Shown in pieces: positions 42,427 through 55,187 of a DNA stretch of 64,000 nucleotides. The notes under the pieces are model-generated. The model was not told the DNA's origin. It saw only the letters and a program-made list of their open reading frames with translations, and did no database searches. The DNA comes from Symbiodinium natans (lineage: Eukaryota > Sar > Dinophyceae > Suessiales > Symbiodiniaceae). The stretch is taken from contig CAJNDS010000555.1 in NCBI GenBank assembly GCA_905221605.1, positions 50,788-114,787 on the forward strand. The letters run 5' to 3'. Numbering within the stretch: the first letter of the stretch is position 1; each line of letters begins with the position of its first letter. Position numbers and translations under genes: made by a program.

Positions 42427-43315
42427 ATGTCGGACGCTGCTTTGGGCATCGTCGTGGATTCAGAGGATCCACGGTACTGTTGGGTGCCGACCGACATCCA
42501 GCGATGCAGTGACTTGGTGGATGGCAGCCAGTGGATCTCTGCACTCGAGCAGCAGCTCAAGGCAGAGCCAAAGCCTACCCGACAACTGAGAATGACAGTC
42601 AGTGAGGGAGACAATCCACAGTTCTGGGCATCAACTGCATGTACACTCCGTGCCCGTAACGAAGCCCTACGCAAGATGCAGCCGCCGGCAAAGAAGGTGA
42701 CACTGCTGACCCAGCACGAGGTACTTTTCTGGTTCAATGTCGGTTCGGGTGTACAGAAGCGTGACCGAGTCTTCGTCACGGATTCCAAGTGCCCACATCA
42801 GGGTCTCTGCCTTTTGGCTGGAGAGCTCAAGGACGTCGAAGACCTCGCACAGCTGGGAAGTCATGGATGTAGTGCCCAGATGGTGCCAACGGTGCCCATG
42901 GTGCGGTGCCCTCGCCACAACAAAACCTTTGATCTCAGGACGGGCGAATCCCTGGGCAACGGCGAACGGCTCCGCGTCTACCCCTGCAAGTTCGACCAGG
43001 GCCGCTACTATGTGAAAGTGCCCGTGACTGAAACGAACGGCATGTTGCAGGCAAGTGGTTTGTGGATACGGGTGCAAGGATTAGGAAGGGATTCTGTAAA
43101 GTTCTTGGACACATAGGTTGTATGGACAGGAAGCTTGTAAACGCAGCCTCAATAGTAGCCAGGTCGCGATTGAGTCCTGCACGGTGCCAGACGAAGATGT
43201 CGATATGACCGAGGAGCCGGACACAAAGCGGCCGCGCTTCTGCTTACTTCCAACCCCCGTCGCGAATGCCATGCGCACGAACAGGATGCTCGGACAGAAT
43301 GCGACTCTGGGCTGA
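42427..43315 (+). CDS. Rieske [2Fe-2S] domain protein, two exons
   Basis: ATG 42427 opens exon 1 (to 43050); a GC-AG intron of 79 nt (CAG|GCAAGT to GACAG|G) leads to exon 2, 43130-43315, TGA. Phase 0 on both sides gives 269 residues. The Rieske cluster motif is CPHQG (Cys122, His124) and CPRHNKTFDLRTGES (Cys161, His164), all four ligands present. The loop between them is about 36 residues, longer than the usual 15-17, with extra Cys at 128 and 148. Residues 1-90 (Trp-containing, helical) form an N-terminal extension. The C-terminal exon is acidic ('TVPDEDVDMTEEPDTKRPRF') with a basic KRPR patch. This type resembles soluble single-domain Rieske proteins (RFESD/NirD-like) and not the dioxygenase alpha subunit, as no catalytic domain follows. 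Expected role: electron transfer; the partner is unknown. Confidence 0.85.
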
Positions 43316-44870
43316 TGGTACATTATCATTTTCACTTTCTGTACAGATTCCGGCGCATGTGACTTTAAACGCAGCGCTTTCGTCGAATGAAGGCTGGGGT
43401 GGCGGCTTGTCACCTCATGCTGTCTGCATGTTGACGTGTGTGTGGTTTGTGCCACATTTAAACTTGAAGCCAGATGGTGGGTGAAGCCATGACGGTTAGA
43501 CTCGAAGACTGCTTTCGCTTGCGCGGGGATGATTTGCTCGAGCGAAGCCGAAAAGTGCCAACACATGGGCAGCACAGGTTCAGAGTTGACGAAGGCTGCA
43601 GGCTGCAGCTGCAGACCTGAAGATTTGTGCAGGTGTGCCAACAACAGACTGGGAGCCCCCGAAGTACAAGGGCGAGCAGCGGACAATGTCACGCTTTCAG
43701 TGGCTTGGAAAGCGAGCAGTTGTGTACGAGCATGCTTTATGCTATTTCTCTCTTTGAGCCTGACCAGCATGCATCCTAGGGATACAAGCAGTGCGCCGGC
43801 TCGTCAAGGTGGGGCAATCAAGGCCGCACCTGCTGCGCAAGACACACGCAGATCCTTGTCGTAGCCAGCGCGACCTTGTGTGACGTGCTCTCGAAGCCCG
43901 CAAGCAGCGTATTGACATGCTGACTTAGCGCACCCCCCCCCCCCTGGTTGGGTTGTAGACGCTTGCGCGCGCCGCCTCGCTAGCCCTGGCTGGCCCAAAG
44001 GGGAGGTGGGTCGCAGGGGTCCCAGGGAGGGGTTTGGGGGGGGGGTTGGCTTCGTGTTTTGCCGTGGTCTCTGTGGGAAGACCACAGCCTGGAACCCCCC
44101 GCGGCATCGCATTTCGGCTCCTCCATGCAGGTCACCAAGCAGGGCCGAGGCGGCGGAGCGGCGTACAGAAAGTTTGTGGGGAAGGGTTGGGAAGGGGGGA
44201 AGAAGACCAGATCCTGCTCTGCTTGTTCTAGACGCCTCTCGGCTGGAAGCCGAGTCGAACGTTTCGACAAGAATCTCCAGCTTGTTATGGTGTTGCTGGC
44301 CGTGCATGCGTGGCTGGGAAGAAGGGTAATTCCATGTGATCCCGGTTGTCGCAAGGGCCCTTCGAGACAACACCTTAATGGGCTGTTGAAAGAGAGGGAA
44401 GTCGAACAAGTCTCGAACAAGTCGAACAAGTCGAACATCAAGCCTGAGTAAAGAATGATTTTGTACTGACGGCGAAGAAGGCTCCATGCTGTGCTGTGTG
44501 CTGCGCCTTGCCGTGTGCCAGTTTCGCTCCGTGGCTGGCAGCCCTGACTACAACGACAGGAAGGTTGGCATCCCCGGCTGAATTTGAGAGAGCATGAAAG
44601 GTCGCTGACCGTCCATGCAGTAGGACATGTTGCTGGATGAGAAGCACTCGTTTGTCGCATTATCCTGGATCCAAAAACTCCTGACACCCTGAGTCCCCGA
44701 AGCTCTGCTTGACGTCACTCAATTGGCTGCTCTGTTCGAGCAAACTGGTGACACCGGCCGTCCAGCAATGCGACGCGCACGCAGATCGCCGCAAGTGAGC
44801 ACGACTTGCTGGGTGAAATTCCACAAGCGGATGCATGGGAGTGTCACAAGGCGTCTCATTTCTTCGACCG
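43316..44870. other. No supported gene
   Basis: Long minus frames (43804-44687) are Pro/Ser-rich and cross a GTCGAACAA minisatellite (three copies, 44408-44435), a C run at 43931-43943 and a G run at 44035-44045. They have no motifs. A plus frame through 44110-44450 ('QVTKQGRGGGAAYRKFVGKG') is weakly protein-like. Confidence 0.3.
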
Positions 44871-45980
44871 CTGTCGAGAAGCCACTTCGAGACCCCGCAC
44901 CCCGAACCCGATCCTGAGCCCCCCTCCCTCCCTGGAAAAACAAAAACTCATGAAACATCAAACCCGCACCCACGTATAGAGACTCAACCCTAACCCAAAC
45001 CCGAACCCACCTCCCTCCCCCTCCGTACGAACCCCCGCCCAAACCCTAGCCATCCCTAACCCAAACCCAACCCTTTGAACAAAGGAGCCACTCTCAAACC
45101 CGAGTCCGCACACCCCCCCACGTGTAGAAGAGACTCCAGCCGAACCCAAACCCGAACCCAAAACCAGGGACTAAATGGCGTAACGGGAAACCAGTGGGGT
45201 GTAACGGAAACCATGGGCAAACATCGTAGCAAATTTAACGGAACCAACCGGACATGTAACTGGAACAGAAGGGGGGCAAAAGGGTGCAATATTAGGCTTA
45301 GGCTTGAGGTTTCACTAGGGTTTAGGGTTTAGGGTCTTTGGTTTCAGGCTGTTGGGCTTGAGGGTCCAGGGTTCGGGCTAGGGTAGGTTTCTGTCACGAG
45401 AAGTTTTTTCGGTTTCCATTACAGGTTTCGCTGGTTTCCGTGATGCCCACGTCTGGTTTTCGTTACGACTTTTTTTGGCTTCTGTGACGGTTTCCGGCCT
45501 GGTTTTCGTGACACTCTAACTCGAAGCCCCTCCCACCCCCTTGTTCAGAGACTCCACCCAAACCCAGCCAAACCCGAACTCGAACCACTATTGAACACGA
45601 AACCTGGACGCGAACCCGGAACGCGAACCCGGACTCCGCCCTCTCCCCCCAGCAGCCCAAACGCGGACCTCCACAAAAAGTTGCTGCATCCCCCACCCCG
45701 AACCTCCAACACCAGAATTCTGAAAGACCCGCTATAGAACCACACAGACTTCCTTCAGACATTTATTACGGGGGTTTCGGGATTGGGGTTGGGGGTTTAG
45801 GGTTTTTAGGGTTTAGGGTTTTTGGGTTTAGAGCTTAGGGTTTAGGGTTGTTTTGGGGTTAGTGCTTGGTTTGGGTTTAGGGCTCAAGGGTAAGTTGAAA
45901 GTTGTACGGTTGAAGGATTTTCAGGGTTGCTTAGGGTTGAGGGAGGAAAGGGTTTTTATGCACCAGCATTCACGAACTTC

Positions 45981-46122
45981 CCCCTCCCCCCCCCCCCCCC
46001 CCCCCCCCCCCGGCCCCCCCCCCATCCCCCCCCCCCCCCCGACCCCGCCCCTCCGCACCCCCCCCCCCCCCAAACCCCCCTCGCCCCCCCCCCCCCCGCC
46101 CCCCCCCCCCCCCTTCCCCCCC
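45981..46122. repeat. C-tract region
   Basis: About 140 bases almost entirely of C runs with single G, A or T. It is the counterpart of the G-tract at 24.5 kb. The Pro-rich and Gly-rich frames are shadows. Run lengths may be unreliable. Confidence 0.95.
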
Positions 46123-46482
46123 TTTTGTGGTTCATGGTGTTTAGGCTCCGGCACGCTCTGCCCCTGGATGTAGCGTCGAGGGTTTCCGCCTTTCCTCTTG
46201 TGGTTCGTGGTGGGTTTAGGGTTTAGGGTTCAGGGTAATGGTTTCGGGTTCCGCCTCTACCCGCCACTGGCTCGGCGGGTTTAGGTTTTACGGCTTAGGG
46301 TTTAGGGTTGAGGGTTTAGGTTTAGGGTTTGCCTCTCCTCTAGTTCGTGGTGGGTTTGGGTTAACCGTCAGAGGTTGGCGTGGTGCATCTTGTTGACATT
46401 TTTCTTACGCTTGTTGTTACTCAACGAAGCATTCTGTTGATACCGTGACATTGTAAAACCTACATGATATCTGAGGCACACT

Positions 46483-46931
46483 ATGGCCGAAAGTTCCTTG
46501 CAGAATCTTCTGCGAGAAGATGGCAAGTACATTCTTGCCTTTGACAAGCACGTCATTGCGGTGAAACGTGAAGACGGCACTTGTTACCTCAACTTAGGAA
46601 ACAAGACGCACGCTTGCACGAATTCATGATGGGCTCAACTGCTGAAGGGATTCCTTTTCAGCAACAAGCGGACGCAAAGAAGTTCATTTTCAACGCGCCC
46701 TCGGTGGAGCGGGTCTGTAAAATTGCGCGGTCGCATACAGTGGACATTTCGCAGAGTACTTCCTCGTGGAGACTGTTCGTGGCAGGCAAAGTATTTAAGC
46801 TCAGTGCAGCCGAATTCATTCAAGATATCTTGTCTGCGCCTGACGCAGCCACAGAGATTCTAGCGCGTCCACAGCCGCAGCGACCAGTGACACATATGGA
46901 CGTTCAGATTGAGCATGACTTCGCAGAATAA
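46483..46931 (+). pseudogene. Orphan gene inside telomere-like block, one frameshift
   Basis: ATG 46483 begins MAESSLQNLLREDGKYILAF, then 'DKHVIAVKREDGTCYLNLGN'. Near 46607-46618 the reading must shift frame to continue 'LHEFMMGSTAEGIPFQQQAD', 'AKKFIFNAPSVERVCKIARS', 'SSWRLFVAGKVFKLSAAEFI' and on to TAA at 46931. The joined product would be about 147 residues of natural, globular-looking sequence with no Pro/Ser bias. A single indel or sequencing error separates the two halves; no splice sites fit there. It is flanked on both sides by subtelomere-like repeats. The family is not recognised. Confidence 0.5.
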
Positions 46932-47754
46932 GACGAAGTGGCATCAGATTCCGAAGATTCAGTGGATGGCTTCGGGGATGCAAGACCTAGACGGTTGAGG
47001 ATCGATGGTTTTCGGGCTTGGGTTTAGCTGCTCATATGAGGCCACTCGTCCGTGCGTTGGAGCATCCGTGGCCAGCATTATTTGGATTCTGTCGTCAAAG
47101 CGGGCTGTACAAGTGTGCGTAGATATGAGGGTTTCTGGTTTACTGCTTCGGGCTTTAGGGATGGAATCCTAATGGATGGACTGTAACTTCTACGCCTTAA
47201 ACCCTAAGCCCTACACCTTGAACCTTAAGCCTGAAACCCAAAACCTTAAACACACCGCTGCGCGCGAAACACATATGCCGGCGCCTCGTCTGCAAGTCAC
47301 TTTTGGCTCAAAAGTCGGTGTGCCACAGTAAGGCACAAGAAAAAGTTTCAACCACGCCCTATTCCTTTATTGCGATGCGATTTAGCGTATATGGGCTGTG
47401 GGCGTTTTAAAGTGCAGGGCTTTCAGGGTCTAGGGCTTTTAGGGCTTTTAGGGTTTAGGGTCCGAGGGTTGAAGACGTTCAGGTTTATGAATTTGCAAGT
47501 GTCGTTGGCGTGTTTAGGGTCTTGTTCAAGGGTTTCGGGTCGTAAGTTGTAGTTTTCAGGTTGTTTAGGGTTGAGGGACGCAAGGGTTTTCATGGTTCTT
47601 ATGCACCAGCATTTACGAGCCTCCCCCTCCCCCCACAGTGTCCCACCGCCGGTTTGGGGTTCCCCCCAGCCCCCCGCCCGCCCCCCCCTTTGTGGTTCAT
47701 GGGGTTTAGGATCAGGGTCGGTTCAGGGCTTTCACTTTGCCTCCGGGTGTAGTG

Positions 47755-47993
<239 letters not shown>

Positions 47994-49645
47994 TTAGGTT
48001 CAGGGTTTCGCCTCTCCTCTTGTGGTTCGTGGTGGGTTCAGGGTTCAGGGTTCAGGGTTCAGGGCGAAGGTTTCGGGTTCCGCTTCTTCCTGCCTCTGGC
48101 TCGGCGGGTTTAGGTTTTCCGGCTTAAGGTTTAGGGTTGAGGGTTTGGGTTTAGGGTTTGCCTCTTCTCTGGTTCGTGGTGGGTTTGGGTGGACAGTCAG
48201 AGGTTGGGGTGGGTACCGTGTGAGGGGGCGATGCCATGGCGGAGCACGGGCGCGTGTAGGGGGTTTGGGGCTTTCAGGGTTTTGGGTTTGGCTGTTAGGG
48301 TTTATGGGCATTCAGGGTTTGAGGCTTACGGTCTTGAGGGTTTAGGCTATGTGTGGTGTGTGTGTGTGTGTGTGCTTTGGGCTTGTTAGGCTGCAGGGCG
48401 TCAGGGTTTATGGCTTTTGGGGTTCGGGGTTTTGGGCGGTTTCAGGGTTTAGGGTTTGAAGCGTTTCGGGTGTAATGTTTAGGGCTTATGGTGCTTATAG
48501 GTCTTGGGTGGCCGGGTTTTAGGGTTTTGGTTTCAGGTGAGGGTCCAGGGTTTGGGTTAGGGTTCAGGGATTTGAGGTTTCTGTTACGAGAAGTTTTTTT
48601 TGTTTCCGTTACAGGTTTCGCTGGTTTTCGTGACGCCCGCGTCTAGTTTTAGTTACATTTTCCTTGGCTTTTGTGACGGTTGGTTTCCGGCCTGGTTTTC
48701 GTGACACTTTTGGCTTCGTTGCCACCTTCACCCGGAACCCGAACCCTAACCTCCCTCCCACCCCTCGGGAAAGCAACGCGAACTCGAACCCCCCACCGAA
48801 ACCCAGCACCCAGCCCACACCCCAACCCAAACCCGAGCCCGAACCCCCCTCGCCTTGTGGAGACTCCACCTCGAACCCGAACTTCGAACGCGAGCCACTG
48901 TTGAACACGAAGCCTGGACGCGAGTCCGGAGCGCGATCCCGGACTCCGCCCTCTCCCCCCAGCAATCCGAACACGAACCTCCACAAAACCCCACTCCGAA
49001 CCTCCAACACCAGAATTCTGAAAGACTCGCTTTTGAAACCTAAAGACTTCTTATTGCGGGGTTTAGGGATTGGGGTTGAGGGTTTAGGGTGTTTAGGGTT
49101 TAGGGCTTTTGGGTTTAGAGCTTAGGGTTTAGGGTTGTTTTGGGATTACGGTTTGGGTTTAGGGCTCAGGGGTAAGCTCTTGGGATTAAGGCCAGGGTTT
49201 AGGGCGATTTAGCGTATATGGGCTGTGGGCATTTTAGGGTGCAGGGCTTTCAGGGTCTAGGGCTTCAGGGTTCAGGGTTCAAGGTTAAGGTTTCGGGTTC
49301 CACTTCTTCCTGCCTTTGGTTCGGCGGGTTTAGGTTTTACGGCTTAGGGTTTAGGGTTGAGGGTGTAGGTTTAGGGTTTGCCGCCTCTTCTCTGGTTCGT
49401 GGTAGGTTTGGGTTGACAGTCAGAGGTTGGGGTGAGTACCGTGTGAGGAGGCGATGCCATGGCGGAGCGCGGGCGCATGTAGGGGGTTTGGGGCTTTTAG
49501 GGTTTTGGGTGTGGGGTAGTGTTGAGTTGACGGTTTAGGTTGAGGGTTTCGTCTTTCCTCTTGGTGGGTCAGGGTTCAGGGTTAAGGTTTCGGTGCTCAG
49601 ACACTACATTCAATAGTTCACACCCAGCAGCACATAGCATCAAAA

Positions 49646-49676
49646 GGCCCCGGCCGACCCTGCCGTTGCCGGGGCC
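49646..49676. other. GC-rich hairpin
   Basis: GGCCCCGGC and GCCGGGGCC form a perfect 9-bp stem with a 13-base loop. It lies just right of the telomere-like mosaic. Function unknown; no T run follows that would suggest a terminator. Confidence 0.6.
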
Positions 49677-50116
49677 CCCTGGAGATGGGGGATGATCATG
49701 AGACTTGTCATGTTCTATCCAGTCTTCAGAGACACATGCTTCAGCGAGCTCGTTTTCTCAACAGCACGGAGCAGGTCCCACATGCTAGGGGGGGGAGGCC
49801 GGGCACCTACACCATGCCAGGCAAGGGGCCTGGTCCAACTCGGTCTGAGGCGCATCCCAGTCCAGCTTTCTTATGTAGAGTTTGATTTCGACTATAGGGC
49901 AAACGTGCCGCAACATGCTGGGGCAGATAGGGATTCACAGGGTTCAGGATATGAGGGTTTCGGATTGCCCTCTCCCATCCTGAACCTCGACCTCCTCAAG
50001 CCCCGCGGCCGGGCTGAAATCCTGGAGTCCTGAACCTCTCAAGTGCAAAAGCATAAGCCCGAAACTCTGTAGGTCCTTACAAGGACCTAGAATTGAGCAT
50101 GTGCCAACAGTTCTGT

Positions 50117-51107
50117 TGTTGACTGTTGCGATCTGAAGGAGCCGATGAGGGAAATCACGCGCTCCTTTCAAGGAGATATGGAGGACGCACTGGGGGCCAT
50201 CTCTCAATGACCGGAGTGAAGCTTGGTAGTTTCGGCTCCTGGGCGTCAGACTCACCATCGCTGATCAGAAAGCCAGGAGTTCAAGACCCAGATCGAGAGG
50301 GCGTTGACTGGGCAGGAAGGCCACACGGATATGGATTACGAGAAGGCCCGAACAACTCGGATTTTGGTGGAGTCAAAGGATTGCCGAAGGGTCAGTCAGG
50401 CAGGACATGCCGTTGACCTTGACATTTGAGGAAATAAGGTGAGTCCGATGTTTCTTTTTCATGAAGCATTTGCCTTTGATTGATGACCAAGGGAATCCTT
50501 GTGGGAAGCGGATCAGAACTGTAAAGTGTGAAGAGTGTTGTAAGAGTGTTGTAGTAGTGAGTGGGAATTCCGGCCCCGACCAGGAAACTGTGACCTGGTC
50601 CAGCCCGAAAGGTGCCACAATCGTGTTCAGGTGGGGGCCTCCAGCTATCAAATGTTGCAGTCTGCGGAATGGCAGAGTCTTGAGGCAAGTGAATCACAAG
50701 GTCGAGATCACTGCAAAGGAGAGATGTTTCGACTTGCTTGTCTCATGTTTTGCTTTTGCAGCTGCTGTGTTTGGCCCGGTCACTGCAGAGGAGGGCCTGT
50801 GCAGAGTGTACCTTAATTCCTGCCACTTCTTGTCAGCAGCAAGCCAAGGCATGTGCTGAGTTGTGACGGAGTCGTGCTGGGTTGTGCAGTCTAATGATGT
50901 GATGTCGATGCCCCGATGCCAGGCTCGACAGATGCCGCCATGGAGCGAGGCTCCACCCGGGCCCCTCGCCTACCCAAATCTTCCTATCGACCTCCCATGC
51001 GACTGTCAGCTCAGGCGGCCACCAGCATCAAGTTGGGAGGCACCAACGGCTACGCAGGCGTGGAACTGAAGGGAAAGGGGAGTGCTAAGCCTGATGAAGG
51101 CTGATAT
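50117..51107 (+). CDS. Unknown helical protein, candidate exons
   Basis: Three plus-strand blocks: about 50117-50208 ('DLKEPMREITRSFQGDMEDA' then LGAISQ), 50277-50376 (after CCAG|G; EFKTQIERALTGQEGHTDMD, 'YEKARTTRILVESK') and 50925-51107 (after GCCAG|G; 'RGSTRAPRLPKSSYRPPMRL', 'SAQAATSIKLGGTNGYAGVE', ending SAKPDEG, TGA). The first two look like amphipathic helices of one coiled-coil-type protein, the last like a basic, Gly-rich tail. The direct phase join of blocks one and two fails, so a boundary is misplaced. The family is not recognised. Confidence 0.38.
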
Positions 51108-51363
51108 CCGCCGAGGAGGTGTGCAGAGATTGGCCTTCCTGGCAGGTTCCAGGGCTCCTAGCCAGGCCTTTGTGCCGAAGGCTGGCAGCCGGCCACTGAA
51201 AGTCCATCACGCGACAACCCCCTCGTGGAGAGACTTCGATGATGTAAAATGTTGCAAAGAAGACACCATTCTTCTGCTCGGCTTGCTGAGGTGCAGCGGG
51301 CTTCACGAAGCCGATGAGCTTGGCCGCTCACTGAATGTCTCTGATGGAGAGTCGTTCCGCTAA
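51108..51363 (+). CDS. Unknown, candidate exon
   Basis: The frame continues from upstream of 51108 and reads 'GVQRLAFLAGSRAPSQAFVP', 'KAGSRPLKVHHATTPSWRDF' and 'LRCSGLHEADELGRSLNVSD' to TAA at 51363. Composition is natural. It follows the preceding candidate closely and could be an alternative 3' part of it, since AG|G acceptors lie at 51118-51120 and 51145-51147. Confidence 0.28.
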
Positions 51364-52175
51364 CTTGCGGGTGGGGATGCTCGAATTCGCGCATGTCTTT
51401 GCTAAGAGTCCTCTTTTCGCGTTCTTACGTTGACATCGCAAGCTTCGCGCCTGCTGTTGGAAGTCTCGCCTCGGGGCTTCTCTGCCAATGGCAAACCCAA
51501 AAAGCATCCCCCAACACATCCCTAAACCCTCCGAGAATGCGTCGGAATCCTTGGAGGGTTCAGGGATTTTCGGGTCTTAAGGGCTTTCGGGTGATGCCCT
51601 TCTAACTCTCTCGAAGCTTGAATGGAACGCAGCATAAGGCTTTACGGTTAGGTGGCAGCGTGCTGACTTTTCCCGTAGAAACCACGCCTGGTATGCTCCC
51701 GATTCCTTCCATTGCCCATGGTTAGTTGGGGGGGTGATTGTGCTCTTCCCCTGGCAAGGGTCGGCGGGTTTGGGAGCAGGTTCCGGAGGCCAGAAGGGGT
51801 ATGGAGCGGTTCCGGAGCGAGCCAAGGAGCGACCGCGCGCCTGTTCAAACGGGAAGCTTGAAAGGAAGCACTGTCGGCGGTACGGAGTGCAGAGTGCGCT
51901 CTCGCATGGGCGCGCGGCTTCAAAGCAACCACGTGCTTCAAGAACCCATGAAGACAACTCGAAAGAGCCCGTGCTCAAGGAGTCAGCGCACGCCTGTCAC
52001 AACCTCGCCGCGATTGGATTCGGAGCGGGCAACCTCTCGCTGCTGTTGGATTCGGAGCACACACGCTTGCCTTTGCGCGTTCTGCTGCTGGTGGGAAGAC
52101 CTGCTGGGATGATAGTCCATTTTGATGCGTACAGTTCAACATTTGCAATTCTTTGTCCATGCTTGTGTGACTCAA

Positions 52176-52659
52176 ATGCCTGTCACATCGTGCGCCCACA
52201 AGGCCGGTGGAGCCAGCGCCTTCGCTGGGCCGTCTTCCGCAGCGAAGAAGAGTGACAAGCCGAAGGCCGAGAGGGAATCGGGACAAGAGAGGGTTCTGAA
52301 AAAAGTGGGTGTTGAAACGTGAGAGAAAGGAGGCAACAGAGCGGCGCTGCAGCTTTCGGGTTTTAAGTTGTGCCGACTGTGGCCTGCGTGGGCAACATAG
52401 GTAACACACGTGTCCAGCAAGCTTCGTGGCGCAGGTCCCCTACTATCGCGAGGTCTTCAACACAGACTTTAAGCCTGAGACGCAAGGCAGAAGCAGGACT
52501 TCGATCAATCGAAATGCAGCGTCTCAGCAGAGATTCTTTGCAGATGAGCTGGAGCTGCTCATGCACGACATCATCGAGGTCGTTCCATCGCACACAGTAC
52601 TCGTGATCGCGAGAATCCTCCAAGGGTTGTGCGGCTTTCCTCCAAGCAGTGGCCCATGA
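52176..52659 (+). CDS. Unknown protein, two well-joined exons
   Basis: ATG 52176 starts MPVTSCAHKAGGASAFAG, followed by a Lys/Ser/Glu-rich stretch ('AAKKSDKPKAERESGQERVL'), ending at a donor, AAAAAA|GTGGGT (52304). A 130-nt GT-AG intron leads to CAG|GTC at 52435 and the frame continues in phase 0: VPYYREVFNTDFKPETQGRS, then 'QRFFADELELLMHDIIEVVP' and SHTVLVIARILQG. A flexible basic linker followed by a helical domain fits a real two-exon product. The frame stops at 52659, but a donor near 52622 may lead to the Trp-containing block at about 52700-52900 (MGWELEKLAQRFVSGDAFPL). The family is not recognised. Confidence 0.48.
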
Positions 52660-53187
52660 AAGTCAATCGAGGTGCTTGAGGACGATGGGGAAAACAATGC
52701 CTTGGACAGATGGGCTGGGAACTCGAGAAGTTGGCACAGAGGTTTGTCAGTGGCGATGCTTTCCCCTTGCGAGACTGCCCGACAAGCCTCCGCCCTAGCC
52801 CCAGGTCTGCGGCAGGAGTCGGAAGACAGGGCAGATGGGATGGTGTGGCTGGCATGTTGCCCCATATCGGCGGTGCTGTCCGCGCCATGCTGTTGTGCTG
52901 CAGTTTAGCCCAGAATCTTTTATAACGAGACAGAACGAGATGAGTTTGATGCTCCAATCATGACCTTTACCAGAGCGGCAGGTTTCCGCTGAGCTTGACG
53001 CAAAGTGTGGATATGAACAAGGACACTCAGGGCTTTCAAGTTCATAGCAGGTTGAATGCCGGCATGTGCCGGCGGCTTGTTCTCAGTTCTGACAAAAGCT
53101 GAAATGCAACTCAATCCGCCGCTAAAAACTTGCGACCGCCACTTTGACTTTTGTTTTTTGTGTTTCATGCTTGCCCAATCTGCCAGG

Positions 53188-53424
53188 ATGCTTGAAATGG
53201 CAGATGACATGTGCAGCTTCGATGATTCGAAGGGCTGCCTATTGATACGAAAACTACGGCCGCAGAGCTGCACTTTGCGCATCTGCAAAGAGAGCCTCGG
53301 CTGCTTTCTCACTCGGAGTTTGCGTGCTGTGCGCATGCACTTAAGCCGAGTGGCCGAACACCTTAAGCACATATCAACATGTCAAGAGAACCCAGACAAA
53401 GAGGTCCGGAATCGGGCACTGTGA
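53188..53424 (+). CDS. Unknown, candidate terminal exon
   Basis: After CTGCCAG, the frame reads MLEMADDMCSFDDSKGCLLI, then 'RKLRPQSCTLRICKESLGCF' and 'LTRSLRAVRMHLSRVAEHLK' to TGA at 53424. It is Cys-containing and basic. It may be the 3' end of the 52.2-kb gene, but this is not shown. Confidence 0.32.
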   Translation: MLEMADDMCSFDDSKGCLLIRKLRPQSCTLRICKESLGCFLTRSLRAVRMHLSRVAEHLKHISTCQENPDKEVRNRAL

Positions 53425-53429
53425 AGTAC

Positions 53430-54650
53430 TTGGCGTCCTGGCTGTGTTGCCCGAGAGTGCAGTGCGAGCATGTGCGAGCTGCTCGGAAGGGACCTGGGGG
53501 GCCAAAGCGGAGCTGCTGGGAATTTTCGTATTTTCGCAAGCTTGAGCTCAGAAGGCTCAGGGCCAGGGAAGCACAGGCTGCCTCTGAAAGGATCATGATG
53601 TGCCTGTGCTTTCTTGCAACCCTTAAGCCTATCCCGTGTCACCGGGGATTACCGGGGTGGATTTTGCAGAAAGAGCACCGAGCCTCGAATGACGACTGAA
53701 CCCATTGTCCTAGGCTTGGCAGTCAAGCGATTCGCAAGCTCTATCTGCTTGAATTGGGCTCAGCTCGCACCTGCCCTGCAGTTGCAAAAGTCTCCAATGG
53801 CTTGGAGTACTTGACTCCAACGGATACAGCGTCATCGCGCAACGAATCCAGGGTTGCCCTGCAAAAACCTTTTGGCTCCGCTTCTCTGCGTAGCTCCGCA
53901 GCTTGTGCCAAAGAGCATGCCGCGAGTCGTCCTCAGCACCTCAGGTTGCTCCTGCAACTTCATTGATAAAGCAAGTGGTGTGCGATGCACCTGAGGTCTT
54001 CAGCAATGATCCTCTGCTCATCACTGGAGCATGCATTTATCAAGGAAGGCGGGGGCTCATGATGCTTGCCTTTGCTCAGACGGTTCCTGCTCGCAAGCGA
54101 ACCTTGGCGATGAAACCTGAAGCTGTTAGCTCAAGTTGGGCTTTGTAGTCCAGATGCATCCTTCTGGCATTGCGGCCATGCTTCGTACTGGACCTCCGAC
54201 TGTGGTCCTGCATGATTTTTTAGGCCAAGCGGTTTGTACAGGACCATCTGCGCAGGAGAATCTGCAGACCCATGTGCTTGGTGCTACAGCATGGCATGCC
54301 ACAACTTTCAGGAGCCCGTAGATTCTCATCGGCCAATGTCAAGCCGTTGACTGGAAGGGACACTCGCATGATTGAGTCGTTTTTGCCGTGGTGGTTTGAC
54401 ATGGCGCGAGCAGGCGCGTGTAGGCGCGTGTGGGCGCGTGTGAGCGCGCGTGCGCCAGCTGGCGCGCGGACGCGGGCGCGGACGCGGGCGCGGGCGCGGG
54501 TGTGTGTTAGGGTGTGTTAGTGTGTGTTAGTGTGTGTTAGGGTGTGTTAGTGTGTGTTAGGGTGTGTTATATTGTGTGTGTGAGTGTGAGTCGTATGCTG
54601 TACAGTCAATAAAACTTGACAGACTCCTTCGAAAGAGGGTGCGGACATCT
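53430..54650. other. No supported gene
   Basis: Short frames only. GCGCGTGTAGGCGCGTGTGGG-like repeats at 54410-54495 pass into GTGTGTTAG repeats (54500-54570). Confidence 0.35.
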
Positions 54651-54661
54651 CTGTGTGTGTG

Positions 54662-55105
<444 letters not shown>

Positions 55106-55187
55106 TGTCGTGTGCAGAGGCGTGTGGGGGGACAGACTGTGTGCGTACCCAGACACACTCGGAGAAACGACTGGCTGAACCGTCGTG

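Noticed and set aside
47310-47321. TTTTGGCTCAA as a spliced-leader relict
   Set aside because: The match stops before the final G and the upstream half of the leader does not align.
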